Shown one piece after another: positions 21,681-32,301 of a stretch of 64,000 nt of DNA. Source of the stretch: Agrobacterium tumefaciens (GTDB lineage: Bacteria; Pseudomonadota; Alphaproteobacteria; Rhizobiales; Rhizobiaceae); contig NZ_WJOK01000005.1 in assembly GCF_009649785.1 (NCBI RefSeq), forward strand, positions 1-64,000, in the 5' to 3' direction. The notes beneath the pieces are model-generated. The model ran no database searches. It worked only from the letters and a program-made list of their open reading frames with translations, and was not told where the DNA came from. The translations under genes and the position numbers were made by a program. The first letter of the stretch is position 1, and each line of letters opens with the position of its first letter.

Positions 21681-22583
21681 TCAGCCCTTGAGGACTTCAA
21701 CCAGCGTCTTGCCGAGGCGCGCCGGGGAAGGCGATACCTTGATGCCTGCAGCTTCCATTGCCGCGATCTTCGATTCCGCATCGCCCTTGCCGCCGGAAAC
21801 GACAGCGCCGGCGTGGCCCATGGTGCGGCCCTTCGGAGCCGTACGGCCCGCGATAAAGCCAGCCATCGGCTTCTTGCGGCCCTTCTTGGCTTCGTCGATC
21901 AGGAACTGTGCCGCATCTTCTTCAGCCGAACCGCCGATTTCGCCGATCATGATGATCGACTGCGTGGCTTCGTCGGCCAGGAACATTTCCAGGACGTCGA
22001 TGAACTCGGTGCCCTTGACCGGGTCGCCGCCGATGCCGACAGCCGTCGTCTGGCCGAGGCCTTCGTTGGATGTCTGGAATACGGCTTCATAGGTCAGCGT
22101 GCCGGAGCGCGAAACGATACCGACCGAACCCTTGCGGAAGATCGAGCCCGGCATGATGCCGATCTTGCATTCTTCAGGCGTCATGATGCCCGGGCAGTTG
22201 GGACCGAGCAGCCGCGAGTTCGAACGGTCGAGGCGAGCCTTGACGCGCACCATGTCCATCACCGGAATACCTTCGGTGATGCAGGTGATGAAGGGAATCT
22301 CAGCCTCGATGGCTTCGATGATGGCGTCGGCTGCACCTGCCGGCGGAACATAGATCACGGATGCGTCTGCACCGGTCTTTTCCTTGGCTTCGGCAACCGT
22401 TGCGAAGATCGGCAGGCTTTCGCCCTTGGAGCCGGTCCAGGTTTCGCCACCCTTCTTCGGGTGAATACCACCGACCATCTGCGTGCCGTAATAAGCAAGC
22501 GCCTGTTCGGTGTGGAAGGTACCGGTCTTGCCGGTCAGACCCTGAACGAGGATCTTGGTGTCTTTATTAACGAGAATAGACAT
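21681..22583 (-). CDS. sucD: Succinyl-CoA synthetase alpha subunit
   Basis: The alpha subunit (300 residues) binds CoA and is transiently phosphorylated on histidine. The [17 protein letters not shown]-type CoA-binding start and the active-site His257 in [12 protein letters not shown] are present, with the [16 protein letters not shown] loop in between. It follows sucC by 17 bases in the mdh-sucCDAB series. Confidence 0.98.
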   Translation of the reverse strand: MSILVNKDTKILVQGLTGKTGTFHTEQALAYYGTQMVGGIHPKKGGETWTGSKGESLPIFATVAEAKEKTGADASVIYVPPAGAADAIIEAIEAEIPFITCITEGIPVMDMVRVKARLDRSNSRLLGPNCPGIMTPEECKIGIMPGSIFRKGSVGIVSRSGTLTYEAVFQTSNEGLGQTTAVGIGGDPVKGTEFIDVLEMFLADEATQSIIMIGEIGGSAEEDAAQFLIDEAKKGRKKPMAGFIAGRTAPKGRTMGHAGAVVSGGKGDAESKIAAMEAAGIKVSPSPARLGKTLVEVLKG

Positions 22584-22600
22584 TATTTCCGGTCCCTCAA

Positions 22601-23794
22601 TTAGCCGTTGATCGCCGCGACGATCTTCTTGGCTGCGTCGTCCAGGTCGTCAGCAGCCGTAATCGCAAGGCCCGATTCGTTCAGGAGCTTCTTGCCAAGT
22701 TCGACGTTGGTGCCTTCGAGGCGAACAACGAGCGGAACCTGCAAACCGACTTCCTTCACCGCGGCGATAACACCTTCGGCGATGACGTCGCACTTCATGA
22801 TACCGCCGAAGATGTTGACGAGGATACCCTCGACCTTCGGGTCAGCAGTGATGATCTTGAAAGCTGCAGCAACCTTCTCCTTGCCAGCGCCGCCGCCGAC
22901 GTCACAGAAGTTTGCCGGCTCCTTGCCGTAAAGCTTGATGATGTCCATCGTCGCCATAGCGAGACCGGCACCATTGACCATGCAGCCGATGTTGCCATCG
23001 AGCGCAACGTAAGCGAGGTCCCACTTGGAGGCTTCGATTTCCTTGGCGTCTTCTTCGGTCTCGTCGCGCAGCGCCTTGACGTCGTCATGGCGGAACAGCG
23101 CGTTGCCGTCGAAGGACATCTTGGCGTCGAGAACGCGCAGATGACCGTTTTCCATGACGATCAACGGGTTAACCTCGAGGAGAGCCATGTCCTTCTCGTT
23201 GAAGGCCTTGTAGAGGATCGGGAACAGCGCCTTGGCGTCTTCCGCAGCAACACCCTCAAGCTCGAGCGCCTTGGAGATCGCAGCAACGTCGGCGTCGCTC
23301 ACACCCTTTTCCGGGTCGATGGCGATGGTGTGGATCTTCTCGGGCGTGTCGTGGGCAACAGCTTCGATATCCATGCCGCCTTCGGTGGAAACCACGAAAG
23401 CAACGCGACCGACCGAGCGATCGACCAGCAGCGAGCAGTAAAGCTCGCGAGCGATATCCGCGCCGTCTTCGATGTAAAGGCGGTTGACCTGCTTGCCGGC
23501 ATCGCCCGTCTGCGCCGTTACCAGCGTGTTGCCGAGCATATCCTTGGAGTGGGAAACGACTTCTTCAATCGTCTTTGCGAGACGGACGCCACCCTTAGCA
23601 TCGGGGCCAAGTTCCTTGAACTTGCCCTTGCCGCGGCCGCCAGCGTGAATCTGGCTCTTGACGACGTAGAGCGGGCCGGGAAGCTGCTTTGCGGCGGCTT
23701 CGGCTTCTTCGACCTTGAGGATGGCGACGCCTTCAGCGACCGGCGCACCATAGCCCTTCAGAAGAGCCTTGGCCTGATATTCGTGAATATTCAT
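22601..23794 (-). CDS. sucC: Succinyl-CoA synthetase beta subunit, ADP-forming type
   Basis: The beta subunit (397 residues) has an ATP-grasp domain (about 1-240) with [14 protein letters not shown] and LEVNPLIV, and a C-terminal flavodoxin-like domain with the [16 protein letters not shown] phosphohistidine loop. The N-terminal [16 protein letters not shown] is diagnostic. It lies 131 bases after mdh; that gap contains a perfect 13-base stem-loop ending about 22 bases before this ATG. Confidence 0.98.
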   Translation of the reverse strand: MNIHEYQAKALLKGYGAPVAEGVAILKVEEAEAAAKQLPGPLYVVKSQIHAGGRGKGKFKELGPDAKGGVRLAKTIEEVVSHSKDMLGNTLVTAQTGDAGKQVNRLYIEDGADIARELYCSLLVDRSVGRVAFVVSTEGGMDIEAVAHDTPEKIHTIAIDPEKGVSDADVAAISKALELEGVAAEDAKALFPILYKAFNEKDMALLEVNPLIVMENGHLRVLDAKMSFDGNALFRHDDVKALRDETEEDAKEIEASKWDLAYVALDGNIGCMVNGAGLAMATMDIIKLYGKEPANFCDVGGGAGKEKVAAAFKIITADPKVEGILVNIFGGIMKCDVIAEGVIAAVKEVGLQVPLVVRLEGTNVELGKKLLNESGLAITAADDLDDAAKKIVAAING

Positions 23795-23816
23795 GGAATA
23801 ATCCCTGTTTGGAGCC

Positions 23817-23861
23817 GCTTGAAGCGCCCAGCATCCTTATCTGACGCAGGGCGCTTCAAGC
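23817..23861 (-). promoter_or_regulatory. Perfect 13-bp stem-loop between mdh and sucC
   Basis: GCTTGAAGCGCCC (23817-23829) and GGGCGCTTCAAGC (23849-23861) are exact reverse complements around a 19-base loop. It lies 64 bases after the mdh stop and close to the sucC start. No T-run follows on the minus strand, so read-through with mRNA processing or attenuation is more likely than a full stop. Confidence 0.6.
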
Positions 23862-23925
23862 TGTTGAATCTACGCATCGTGCCTTGCAAAAATCCAATCC
23901 GGTTTTGCGCCGATGCGTCAGGCTA

Positions 23926-24900
<975 letters not shown>

Positions 24901-25028
24901 CTAGAGCTTCAATTCAATTTCACCACGCCACCGGCAGCCAAATTGTCGCACTTCGATTAGCCCCATTGACCAAAATTGGCAACAGATTCTTTTGGCATGA
25001 ATATTTTCAATCGTTTAGATCATTATTT

Positions 25029-25046
25029 TCTTACGTAAACGTAAGA
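25029..25046 (-). promoter_or_regulatory. Candidate operator upstream of mdh
   Basis: TCTTACGT and ACGTAAGA form a perfect 8-base inverted repeat with an AA centre, in an AT-rich stretch about 140 bases before mdh and 18 bases after the zapE stop. The core TTACGTAAACGTAA recurs with one mismatch upstream of sdhC (31204-31217). The symmetry and the shared gene class suggest a dimeric repressor or activator of TCA genes; the regulator is unknown. Confidence 0.5.
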
Positions 25047-25064
25047 GAATGCGTCACGAAAGTG

Positions 25065-26228
25065 TCAAACTTTCTGCCGTTTTTCATGGTGGAGCACCAG
25101 ATAATCTGCACTGCGCATCTCAAACAGGCGCGAGGCGGTGCGATCGAACTCGAAACCTTCGGTGCCCTTGCGCTTGCCGAGCAGGTCTTCGGGCATGGCC
25201 GCAGCGGAGGCGAAGAGGCGGACGCTGTGATCGTACAGCGCGTCTATGAGAATGATAAAACGCTTGGTTTCGTTCCGTTTGTCGGCATTGAGAAACGGGA
25301 TGTGGTCGATGAAGACTGTATCGAAACGATTGGCTATCGCGAGAAAATCAGAAGCGCCAAGCGGCTTTTCGCAAAGGTCGGAGAAGGAAAAGCGGGCAAC
25401 ACGGCCGCTGGCGCGCGGCACCAGAATGGAGCGACCCTTCATCGGTATTTCGGTTGGCGCGACAAGATGGCCGCCGGTCATGTGCCGCCAGGCCATATCC
25501 ATCGCCTGATCCGCCGCACCGTCGAGTGGCGTGACATAGACCGGCAGGCTTTCCAGCTTTTCCATGCGGTAATCGGTGGGACTGTCCAGCGTCACCACTT
25601 CCACATGCTTCTTCAGCAAATCGACGAAGGGCAGAAACAGGCCGCGATTAAGCCCGTCCTTGTAAAGATTGTCGGGCACAACATTGGACGTTGTTACCAA
25701 TGTGCAGCCATTGGCAAAAAGCTCGCTGAACAGCCGGGCGAGGATCATCGCATCGGCAATATCCGTGACGGTGAACTCATCGAAGCAAAGAAGCTCCGCT
25801 TCCGCCAGAAGCTGGGCTGCCACTGGAGGAATGGGATCGGCCTGCTTGGTCTCGCCATTCTTGAGCTTCTGCCGATGCGCGTGCACGCGATTATGGACAT
25901 CAGCCATGAATTCGTGAAAATGGCACCGCCGTTTGGAAGAGACGGGCGCCATCTCGTAGAACATGTCCATCAGCATCGTCTTGCCGCGGCCAACGCTGCC
26001 ATGGACATACAGTCCCTTGACGAAGGCGGCAGGGCCAGCCTTGCGAGCGAACATCCAGCCGAGTGCGCTTTTTTTCCTGGCGGGTTTGCGCGCTTTCAAA
26101 TCGGCAAGGATACGGTCGAGGTGGGCCGCAACGCCGCGTTGTGCGGCATCCGCCTGCAAGGTGCCAGCTGCCGTCAATGCGTTGAGCTGTTCAACGACAC
26201 TGTGGTTGTAGTCAGGCAATGGCTTCAT
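25065..26228 (-). CDS. zapE: AFG1/ZapE-family ATPase
   Basis: An AAA+-like P-loop ATPase of 387 residues. Walker A is GSVGRGKT at residues 77-84, Walker B is LLCFDEFTVTDI around 165-176, and TTSNVVPDNLYKDGLNR is typical of the AFG1/ZapE family. E. coli ZapE associates with the division ring under low oxygen, and mitochondrial AFG1 with respiratory complex quality control; its place between sdh and mdh genes fits the latter theme, though only by association. It lies 87 bases after the Omp19-like gene. Confidence 0.9.
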   Translation of the reverse strand: MKPLPDYNHSVVEQLNALTAAGTLQADAAQRGVAAHLDRILADLKARKPARKKSALGWMFARKAGPAAFVKGLYVHGSVGRGKTMLMDMFYEMAPVSSKRRCHFHEFMADVHNRVHAHRQKLKNGETKQADPIPPVAAQLLAEAELLCFDEFTVTDIADAMILARLFSELFANGCTLVTTSNVVPDNLYKDGLNRGLFLPFVDLLKKHVEVVTLDSPTDYRMEKLESLPVYVTPLDGAADQAMDMAWRHMTGGHLVAPTEIPMKGRSILVPRASGRVARFSFSDLCEKPLGASDFLAIANRFDTVFIDHIPFLNADKRNETKRFIILIDALYDHSVRLFASAAAMPEDLLGKRKGTEGFEFDRTASRLFEMRSADYLVLHHEKRQKV

Positions 26229-26315
26229 GGAAAAACGCCCCGGTCGCGGACGGACGCCCGCGACGAATGGAATGGCTTGAAACAGGCGAGGCGATCCGGA
26301 TGCACCGGAGATGCT

Positions 26316-26915
<600 letters not shown>

Positions 26916-26990
26916 TTATCGTAAAGCGATTTGGTTAATGAAGTTCTATCAGAACATTTCGGCCACTACCCTACGACCGTTATGCCGGTA

Positions 26991-27473
26991 CTAGCTATCT
27001 TTTTTTTGCTCGAGATACTCTGGCACGGTCATATCCCAAAGCTCTTTTTCCCGCATTTCCTCCATACTTTGATGGAACAATTCGCGGCTAGTTTGCTTAT
27101 GGGGCTTCGTATTTTCTTCTGCTGACACAGTCTGACTTTTAAAATATTCTCTGGCTGTTACAACCCTGCCATCTTTCCTAACCAACTTAGATCGATTTCC
27201 AGAAGTGATTCTAATTGGTATAAATTCAGGGTAACCAGATGTGGCAAACATGTCAGCTTGGTCATTATTGGGTCTGCTCGATACTGCAACACGACCAGCT
27301 AACACCATAAGCCCAAGGTCAATTAAGTCATCTTGTTCTTGTTGATCTATATTGGGAAAACGCTTCTTGAATATCGTTACAACTTCAAGAGAATTTGTAC
27401 CCTCTTTAGATTTCTCCGACGTAATTTCCCACAACTGCGATTTGGTCTTAGCTGCACGCGATCTTCTTGCCAT
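26991..27473 (-). CDS. Orphan AT-rich gene of unknown function behind sdhB
   Basis: A 160-residue protein I do not recognise. It begins with a basic segment (MARRSRAAKTKSQ), has a helical LEVVTIFKKRFPNIDQQEQDDLIDLGLMVLAG region, a middle part QADMFATSGYPEFIPIRITSGNRSKLVRKDGRVV, and a charged C-terminal helix (SRELFHQSMEEMREKELWD). There are no membrane segments, Cys clusters or nucleotide motifs. A GAGGG sits 8 bases before this ATG, which favours it over the upstream start at 27527. Base composition is clearly richer in A and T than both neighbours, and it begins only 63 bases after the sdhB stop on the same strand. It is probably acquired; the central part vaguely resembles small phage proteins, but I cannot confirm this. 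Confidence 0.7.
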   Translation of the reverse strand: MARRSRAAKTKSQLWEITSEKSKEGTNSLEVVTIFKKRFPNIDQQEQDDLIDLGLMVLAGRVAVSSRPNNDQADMFATSGYPEFIPIRITSGNRSKLVRKDGRVVTAREYFKSQTVSAEENTKPHKQTSRELFHQSMEEMREKELWDMTVPEYLEQKKDS

Positions 27474-27536
27474 ATAGATGCCCTCGAATCGGGTTGAATA
27501 CCAAAGTATACCACAACTCGAGAGCATATTTTTTAG

Positions 27537-28316
27537 TTAGACGCGACGCTCGACCATCATCTTCTTGATTTCCGCGATCGCCTTGGCCGGGTTGAGACCC
27601 TTCGGGCAAGCCTGCGCGCAGTTCATGATGGTGTGGCAGCGATAAAGACGGAACGGATCTTCGAGATCATCAAGACGTTCTCCGGTCGCTTCGTCGCGGC
27701 TGTCGATCAGCCAGCGATAGGCCTGCAGCAGAACGGCGGGGCCGAGGTAACGGTCGCCGTTCCACCAGTAGCTGGGACAGGAAGTGGAGCAGCAGGCGCA
27801 CAGAATGCACTCGTAGAGACCGTCGAGCTTCAGGCGGTCCTCATGGCTCTGCTTCCATTCCTTGGCAGGCGTCGGCGAAACCGTCTTCAGCCACGGCTCG
27901 ATGGAGCGGTGCTGCGCGTAGAAGTTCGACAGGTCCGGAACGAGGTCCTTCACCACTGGCATATGCGGCAGCGGATAGACCTTCACCGTTCCCTTGATCT
28001 CTTCCATGCCCTTGGTGCAGGCGAGCGTGTTGGTGCCGTCGATGTTCATAGCGCAGGAACCGCAAATGCCTTCACGGCAGGAGCGGCGCAGTGTCAGCGT
28101 CGGGTCGATATTGTTCTTGATGTACAGCAGCGCATCGAGAACCATCGGCCCGCAATCGTCGATATCGATATAATAGGTATCGATGCGCGGGTTCTGGCCA
28201 TCATCCGGGTTCCAGCGATAGATCCGGTATTCGCGAACGTTCTTGGCACCATCCGGCTTCGGCCAGACTTTGCCTTCGCTGATCTGGGAATTCTTGGGGA
28301 GAGCGAGTTCAACCAT
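27537..28316 (-). CDS. sdhB: Succinate dehydrogenase iron-sulfur subunit
   Basis: SdhB (259 residues) passes electrons from FAD to quinone in complex II. The [2Fe-2S] cysteines are in [21 protein letters not shown], and the [4Fe-4S] and [3Fe-4S] clusters are held by [16 protein letters not shown] and [17 protein letters not shown]. It follows sdhA by 15 bases and is the last gene of the minus-strand sdhCDAB operon. I see no terminator directly after its stop; an AT-rich orphan gene begins there. Confidence 0.98.
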   Translation of the reverse strand: MVELALPKNSQISEGKVWPKPDGAKNVREYRIYRWNPDDGQNPRIDTYYIDIDDCGPMVLDALLYIKNNIDPTLTLRRSCREGICGSCAMNIDGTNTLACTKGMEEIKGTVKVYPLPHMPVVKDLVPDLSNFYAQHRSIEPWLKTVSPTPAKEWKQSHEDRLKLDGLYECILCACCSTSCPSYWWNGDRYLGPAVLLQAYRWLIDSRDEATGERLDDLEDPFRLYRCHTIMNCAQACPKGLNPAKAIAEIKKMMVERRV

Positions 28317-28331
28317 ATCCAGTTCCTCAAA

Positions 28332-30173
28332 TCAGTAGACGCGAGCCTTCGGCTCGATCTTTTTCGGATCGATGCCGTCGGCGATCAGGTCGGTGTGAAC
28401 AGGGCGGTAGTCGAGCTTGACATCACCTTCAGGGCTGACCCAGGCAAGCGTGTGCTTGCGCCAGTTCACATCGTCGCGACCGCCGAACGGACCATCGACG
28501 AAATCCTCGCGGGCATGCGAACCGCGGCTTTCCTTGCGCGCTTCCGCGCCGTAGACCGTGGTGATCGCGTTGGCCATCAGATTGTGCAGCTCGAGCGTTT
28601 CCACCAGATCGGAGTTCCAGACCATCGACCGGTCGGTAACCTTGACGTCAGGCAGTTCCTTCCAGATGGCGGAAATGCGCTGGCAACCGCTTTCCAGCGA
28701 TTCCTGTGTGCGGAATACGGCGGCATCGTCCTGCATGGCGCGCTGCATCTTGTCACGCAGCACCGCCGTCGGCGTCGAGCCGTTGGCATAACGCAGGCTG
28801 TCGAATCGATCCATGATCTTGTCGCAGGCAGCCGTGTCAAGAGCAGGAACCGGCGCATCGCGGTCGATGACCTGGGCTGCACGGATGGCGGCAGCGCGGC
28901 CGAAGACCACAAGGTCGATCAGCGAGTTGGAGCCGAGACGGTTCGCGCCGTGAACCGAGGCGCAACCGGCTTCGCCAACGGCCATCAGGCCGGGAGCGAT
29001 GCGTTCCGGGTTCTCGGCGTTGGCGTTCAGCACTTCGCCCCAATAGTTGGTCGGAATGCCGCCCATATTGTAGTGAACGGTCGGCAGGACCGGGATCGGC
29101 TCGCGCGTCACGTCAACGCCGGCGAAAATCTTGGCGCTTTCGGAAATGCCCGGAAGACGCTCGTGCAGGATCGCCGGATCAAGGTGATCGAGATGCAGGA
29201 AGATGTGGTCCTTGTTCTTGCCGACGCCACGACCCTCGCGGATTTCCATGGTCATGCAGCGAGACACCACGTCACGCGAAGCAAGGTCCTTCGCCGAAGG
29301 AGCATAACGCTCCATGAAGCGCTCGCCTTCGGAGTTGACGAGATAACCGCCCTCGCCGCGCGCGCCTTCGGTGATCAGGCAGCCCGCGCCGTAAATGCCG
29401 GTCGGGTGGAACTGAACGAATTCCATATCCTGAAGCGGCAGGCCGGCACGTGCGATCATACCGCCGCCGTCGCCGGTGCAGGTATGGGCAGACGTTGCCG
29501 AGAAATAGGCGCGGCCGTAACCACCGGTCGCCAGCACCACCATCTTGGCGGAGAAGCGATGGATCGTGCCGTCATCGAGGTTCCACGCCACGACGCCGGT
29601 GCAGCGGCCATCGGGCGCCATAATGAGATCGAGCGCGAAATATTCGATGAAGAATTCCGCATTGTTGCGCAGCGACTGGCCATAAAGCGTGTGCAGAATG
29701 GCGTGGCCGGTACGGTCGGCGGCGGCGCAGGTGCGCTGCACCGGTGGGCCTTCGCCGTAGTTCTGCATATGGCCGCCAAACGGGCGCTGGTAGATCTTGC
29801 CTTCGGCATTACGCGAGAAGGGCACGCCGTAATGCTCCAGCTCATAGACCGCCTTTGGCGCTTCCATGGCGAGATATTGCATCGCGTCGACGTCGCCCAG
29901 CCAGTCGGAGCCCTTTACGGTGTCGTAAAGGTGCCACTGCCAACAGTCGGGTGTCATGTTGGTGAGAGAAGCGGCGATACCGCCCTGCGCCGCGACCGTG
30001 TGGGAGCGCGTCGGGAAAACCTTGGTGATGCAGGCCGTGCGGAACCCCTGTTCCGCCATGCCGAGCGTTGCGCGCAGACCCGCGCCGCCGGCGCCCACCA
30101 CGATCACGTCATAGGAGTGATCGACGTAGGTGTAAGCCTTGCCATTCTGGGAAGGTGAACTGATCGATGCCAT
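28332..30173 (-). CDS. sdhA: Succinate dehydrogenase flavoprotein subunit
   Basis: SdhA (613 residues) oxidises succinate with covalently bound FAD. The FAD motif [11 protein letters not shown] is near residues 25-35, the flavin-linked His is in [10 protein letters not shown] (about 55-65), and the family segments [34 protein letters not shown] and [11 protein letters not shown] are present. The sdhA sequence is also open for 841 codons in the antisense direction, which is a coding shadow. It starts 7 bases after sdhD. Confidence 0.98.
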   Translation of the reverse strand: MASISSPSQNGKAYTYVDHSYDVIVVGAGGAGLRATLGMAEQGFRTACITKVFPTRSHTVAAQGGIAASLTNMTPDCWQWHLYDTVKGSDWLGDVDAMQYLAMEAPKAVYELEHYGVPFSRNAEGKIYQRPFGGHMQNYGEGPPVQRTCAAADRTGHAILHTLYGQSLRNNAEFFIEYFALDLIMAPDGRCTGVVAWNLDDGTIHRFSAKMVVLATGGYGRAYFSATSAHTCTGDGGGMIARAGLPLQDMEFVQFHPTGIYGAGCLITEGARGEGGYLVNSEGERFMERYAPSAKDLASRDVVSRCMTMEIREGRGVGKNKDHIFLHLDHLDPAILHERLPGISESAKIFAGVDVTREPIPVLPTVHYNMGGIPTNYWGEVLNANAENPERIAPGLMAVGEAGCASVHGANRLGSNSLIDLVVFGRAAAIRAAQVIDRDAPVPALDTAACDKIMDRFDSLRYANGSTPTAVLRDKMQRAMQDDAAVFRTQESLESGCQRISAIWKELPDVKVTDRSMVWNSDLVETLELHNLMANAITTVYGAEARKESRGSHAREDFVDGPFGGRDDVNWRKHTLAWVSPEGDVKLDYRPVHTDLIADGIDPKKIEPKARVY

Positions 30174-30180
30174 GGCCGAT

Positions 30181-30561
30181 TTATCCTGCGAATGCGATTT
30201 TCAGAATGGCGAAGATGCAAAGACCGCCAATGAGAACCGCGAAAAACGTATTGAGCATCAGAAGAACGAGCTTCGAAACCTCGCCGTGCACGTAGTCTTC
30301 GATGATGACCTGCATGCCGAGCTTCATGTGAATGAGGCCGGAAACCAGCACCAGACCCATGATGACCGCAACGAGAGGGTTGGAAAGCGCCGCCGCAACT
30401 TCCGGATAGGGAGCGCCGGCATATTTGATGAGAAAGACCACGAAGAAGATCAGCAAGGGCACGTTGGCGACGGCCGTAAGGCGCTGGCGCCAGAAATGGT
30501 CGGTGCCTTCCTTGGCGGAGCCGAGGCCACGAACCTTTCCGAGAGGTGTACGCATATCCAT
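30181..30561 (-). CDS. sdhD: Succinate dehydrogenase membrane anchor subunit
   Basis: SdhD (126 residues) is the small hydrophobic anchor of complex II. Three membrane helices are visible (about residues 34-50, 60-80 and 98-122), with the haem/quinone region around [26 protein letters not shown]. It lies 14 bases after sdhC and just before sdhA. Sequence conservation in this family is low, so the call rests on position and topology as well as on the motif. Confidence 0.93.
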   Translation of the reverse strand: MDMRTPLGKVRGLGSAKEGTDHFWRQRLTAVANVPLLIFFVVFLIKYAGAPYPEVAAALSNPLVAVIMGLVLVSGLIHMKLGMQVIIEDYVHGEVSKLVLLMLNTFFAVLIGGLCIFAILKIAFAG

Positions 30562-30575
30562 GACAGGCTATCTCC

Positions 30576-30968
30576 TTAGCGCACGATCAGGGCGATGACC
30601 CAGATCAGCGCGGTCAGACAGATCGACGCTACAAAGGTCGCCTTGGCGAGTTTCGTGTTGAAGTTCTTCTCGAAGCCATGGCCGAGGTCCCACATGAAGT
30701 GGCGAAGGCCGCCCAGCATGTGGTGAACGAGAGCCCAGGTATATCCGATCAGGATAAGCTTGCCGATGATCGTATCCATTGCCCAGCTGACCCAGTCGTA
30801 ATAGGCAGGGCCGGAAGCAAGTGCGATAAGCCACCAGGCGACAAGAAGCGTTCCGAAATAAAGCGCCGCACCCGTGATGCGGTGCACGATGGATGCAACC
30901 ATCGTCGGAATCGGCTTGTAAATTTGAAGATGCGGCGACAGAGGCCGGTTATTTGTCACGTTCGCCAT
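30576..30968 (-). CDS. sdhC: Succinate dehydrogenase cytochrome b556 subunit
   Basis: SdhC (130 residues) anchors complex II and binds haem b. The NRPLSPHLQIYKP beginning and the IVHRITGAALYFG segment with the family HRxTG signature are clear, followed by HHMLGGLRHFMWD with the haem-side histidine. Three membrane segments are present. The reading frame could extend upstream to 31055, but the ATG at 30968 gives the normal family N terminus. It is the first gene of sdhCDAB; a candidate operator lies at 31204-31217. Confidence 0.95.
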   Translation of the reverse strand: MANVTNNRPLSPHLQIYKPIPTMVASIVHRITGAALYFGTLLVAWWLIALASGPAYYDWVSWAMDTIIGKLILIGYTWALVHHMLGGLRHFMWDLGHGFEKNFNTKLAKATFVASICLTALIWVIALIVR

Positions 30969-31275
30969 CAGAACCTCGCGGCGTTTTCCCGTGCACCCGT
31001 CAGATCGGGCGCCCCCAAGCAACAGCACATGACGAAAGAATGTGCATTGCACCAACCGCGACGTTTAATCACATGGGAGCATCACGACAAGCACATTTCA
31101 TGACCGATTCCAATTTAATCGATTGGTTCACGAATTTTTTTTGGAATTTTTTTGCTCGAAAATAAAAAAACGAGCATTTCCAAGATTTACGCCTTCAAAA
31201 TATTTACCTTTACGTAATTTCGAAATCATGTAATTTACTATTCGTTAACCGAAAAAAATCCGGAGAATGAGGCTC
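30969..31275. promoter_or_regulatory. AT-rich divergent region before sdhC
   Basis: A 307-base non-coding stretch between sdhC (minus) and the small exported protein (plus). It contains several A and T tracts, a stem TGCTCG/CGAGCA (31153-31158 and 31171-31176) inside a wider TTGGAA/TTCCAA arrangement, the inverted repeat TTACCTTTACGTAA (31204-31217) and the 10-base palindrome ATTTCGAAAT (31217-31226). Promoters for both directions should lie here, but no confident -35/-10 pair is seen. Confidence 0.5.
31204..31217 (-). promoter_or_regulatory. Candidate TCA operator upstream of sdhC
   Basis: TTACCTTTACGTAA on the plus strand; the reverse strand reads TTACGTAAAGGTAA, one base different from TTACGTAAACGTAA before mdh. 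It lies about 240 bases before the sdhC ATG and about 60 bases before the divergent small gene, so it could act on either. Confidence 0.4.
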
Positions 31276-31644
31276 ATGTTACAGCGTCGAATCGCAGCTC
31301 TTGCGGTGATGACTGCAGGCATTATTTTCACGGCACTGCCTCCTGCTGCGGCAGGTGATTTTTATAGTCGCCACCATTATCAGCATCGTCAGTCACAGTT
31401 GAGCTTCTCCACGGACGGACTGCCCTCAACCCTTACCGGCGGCACTTATGTGGGTGGAATATCCGCCTTGAGGGTCCGTGGGAACGGCAATTATTTCGCG
31501 ATCAATGGTGGGCTTTCGCGACAAGGCGCAACCGTCAATATGGGCGCGCAGCTGGCACCGAAGGCGAAAATCATCAACGTCCGCGCCGAAACGGCAGGCG
31601 ACGCCTGCGATTACCAGCACGGCGTCTGCATCATCAGGCCCTGA
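31276..31644 (+). CDS. Small exported protein of unknown function
   Basis: A 122-residue protein that begins with a signal peptide (basic MLQRRIAAL, a hydrophobic core, then PPAAAGDFYS). The mature part contains a His/Gln-rich stretch (SRHHYQHRQSQ), Gly-rich strands and two cysteines near the C terminus (DACDYQHGVCIIRP), which could form a disulfide in the periplasm. I do not recognise the family. GGAG and GAGG stretches upstream favour the ATG at 31276 over 31267. It is divergent from sdhC and convergent with the methyltransferase gene. Confidence 0.75.
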   Translation: MLQRRIAALAVMTAGIIFTALPPAAAGDFYSRHHYQHRQSQLSFSTDGLPSTLTGGTYVGGISALRVRGNGNYFAINGGLSRQGATVNMGAQLAPKAKIINVRAETAGDACDYQHGVCIIRP

Positions 31645-31649
31645 TATAA

Positions 31650-32294
31650 TCAGACAAAACGCCAGACGGTGGTCTTTTTGACTTCACTGTCTTCCAGAGC
31701 CCGCGTCACCGGCACCTGATAGGTTGCCTCGGCGTAAAGGCGCTGTTTGGGCAGGTAGGCCCGTCCCGGATCGCCGACGAGCACGGTCACGCCCCTATCC
31801 GCCAGCTCCAGAAACCAAGCCACGAGGAGATCGGCAAAGGCGCGATCATAAAACACGTCGCCCGCCAGCAGAACATCCGCCTCAACCGGCGTCCCAACCA
31901 GATTGCGGCCGGTAAAATCGATGGCCACACCATTGAGAGCCGCATTAAGCCGAATGGCCGTTTCCGTCCACGGATCGATATCGGCGGCGACAACAGCCGC
32001 GGCGCCCGCCTTTACGGCGGCAATGGCGACCAGTCCGGAACCGCTGGCGAAATCCAGCACACGTTTGCCGGAGACACTTTCAGGATGATCGAGAATGTAG
32101 CGGGCAAGCCCCTGTCCACCAGCCCAGGCGAAAGCCCAGAATGGCGGCGGCAGGCCGATCTCTTCCAACTCCTCCTCCGTCTTCAGCCACAGCTCATGCG
32201 CTTCGGTCGCAAGATGAAGGCGCAATTCCGGCACATGTGGTGGATGCATGATGCCGGTATTGTCGAGAATGAAGCGTTCGGGATCGGTCCTCAC
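31650..32294 (-). CDS. METTL20-type protein-lysine methyltransferase
   Basis: A 214-residue SAM-dependent methyltransferase. The SAM-binding loop is VLDFASGSGLVAI (about 80-92) with the following acidic AADIDPW, and the GDVFYD segment matches the post-motif of the METTL20 (ETF-beta lysine methyltransferase) group. The PPHVPELRLHLATEAHELW beginning is typical. Agrobacterium METTL20-like enzymes are known to modify ETF-beta and ribosomal protein L7/L12. Start choice: GTG at 32294 follows the EVE gene stop at 32302; a GTG at 32336 would overlap it by 35 bases. Function here is inferred from the family. Confidence 0.82.
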   Translation of the reverse strand: MRTDPERFILDNTGIMHPPHVPELRLHLATEAHELWLKTEEELEEIGLPPPFWAFAWAGGQGLARYILDHPESVSGKRVLDFASGSGLVAIAAVKAGAAAVVAADIDPWTETAIRLNAALNGVAIDFTGRNLVGTPVEADVLLAGDVFYDRAFADLLVAWFLELADRGVTVLVGDPGRAYLPKQRLYAEATYQVPVTRALEDSEVKKTTVWRFV

Positions 32295-32301
32295 CGAAAG
32301 C

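Noticed and set aside
27633-30158. 841-codon open frame antisense to sdhB and sdhA
   Set aside because: It mirrors two well-conserved genes in a GC-rich genome, has no family motif and a composition typical of shadow frames (Arg, His, Gly and Val rich).
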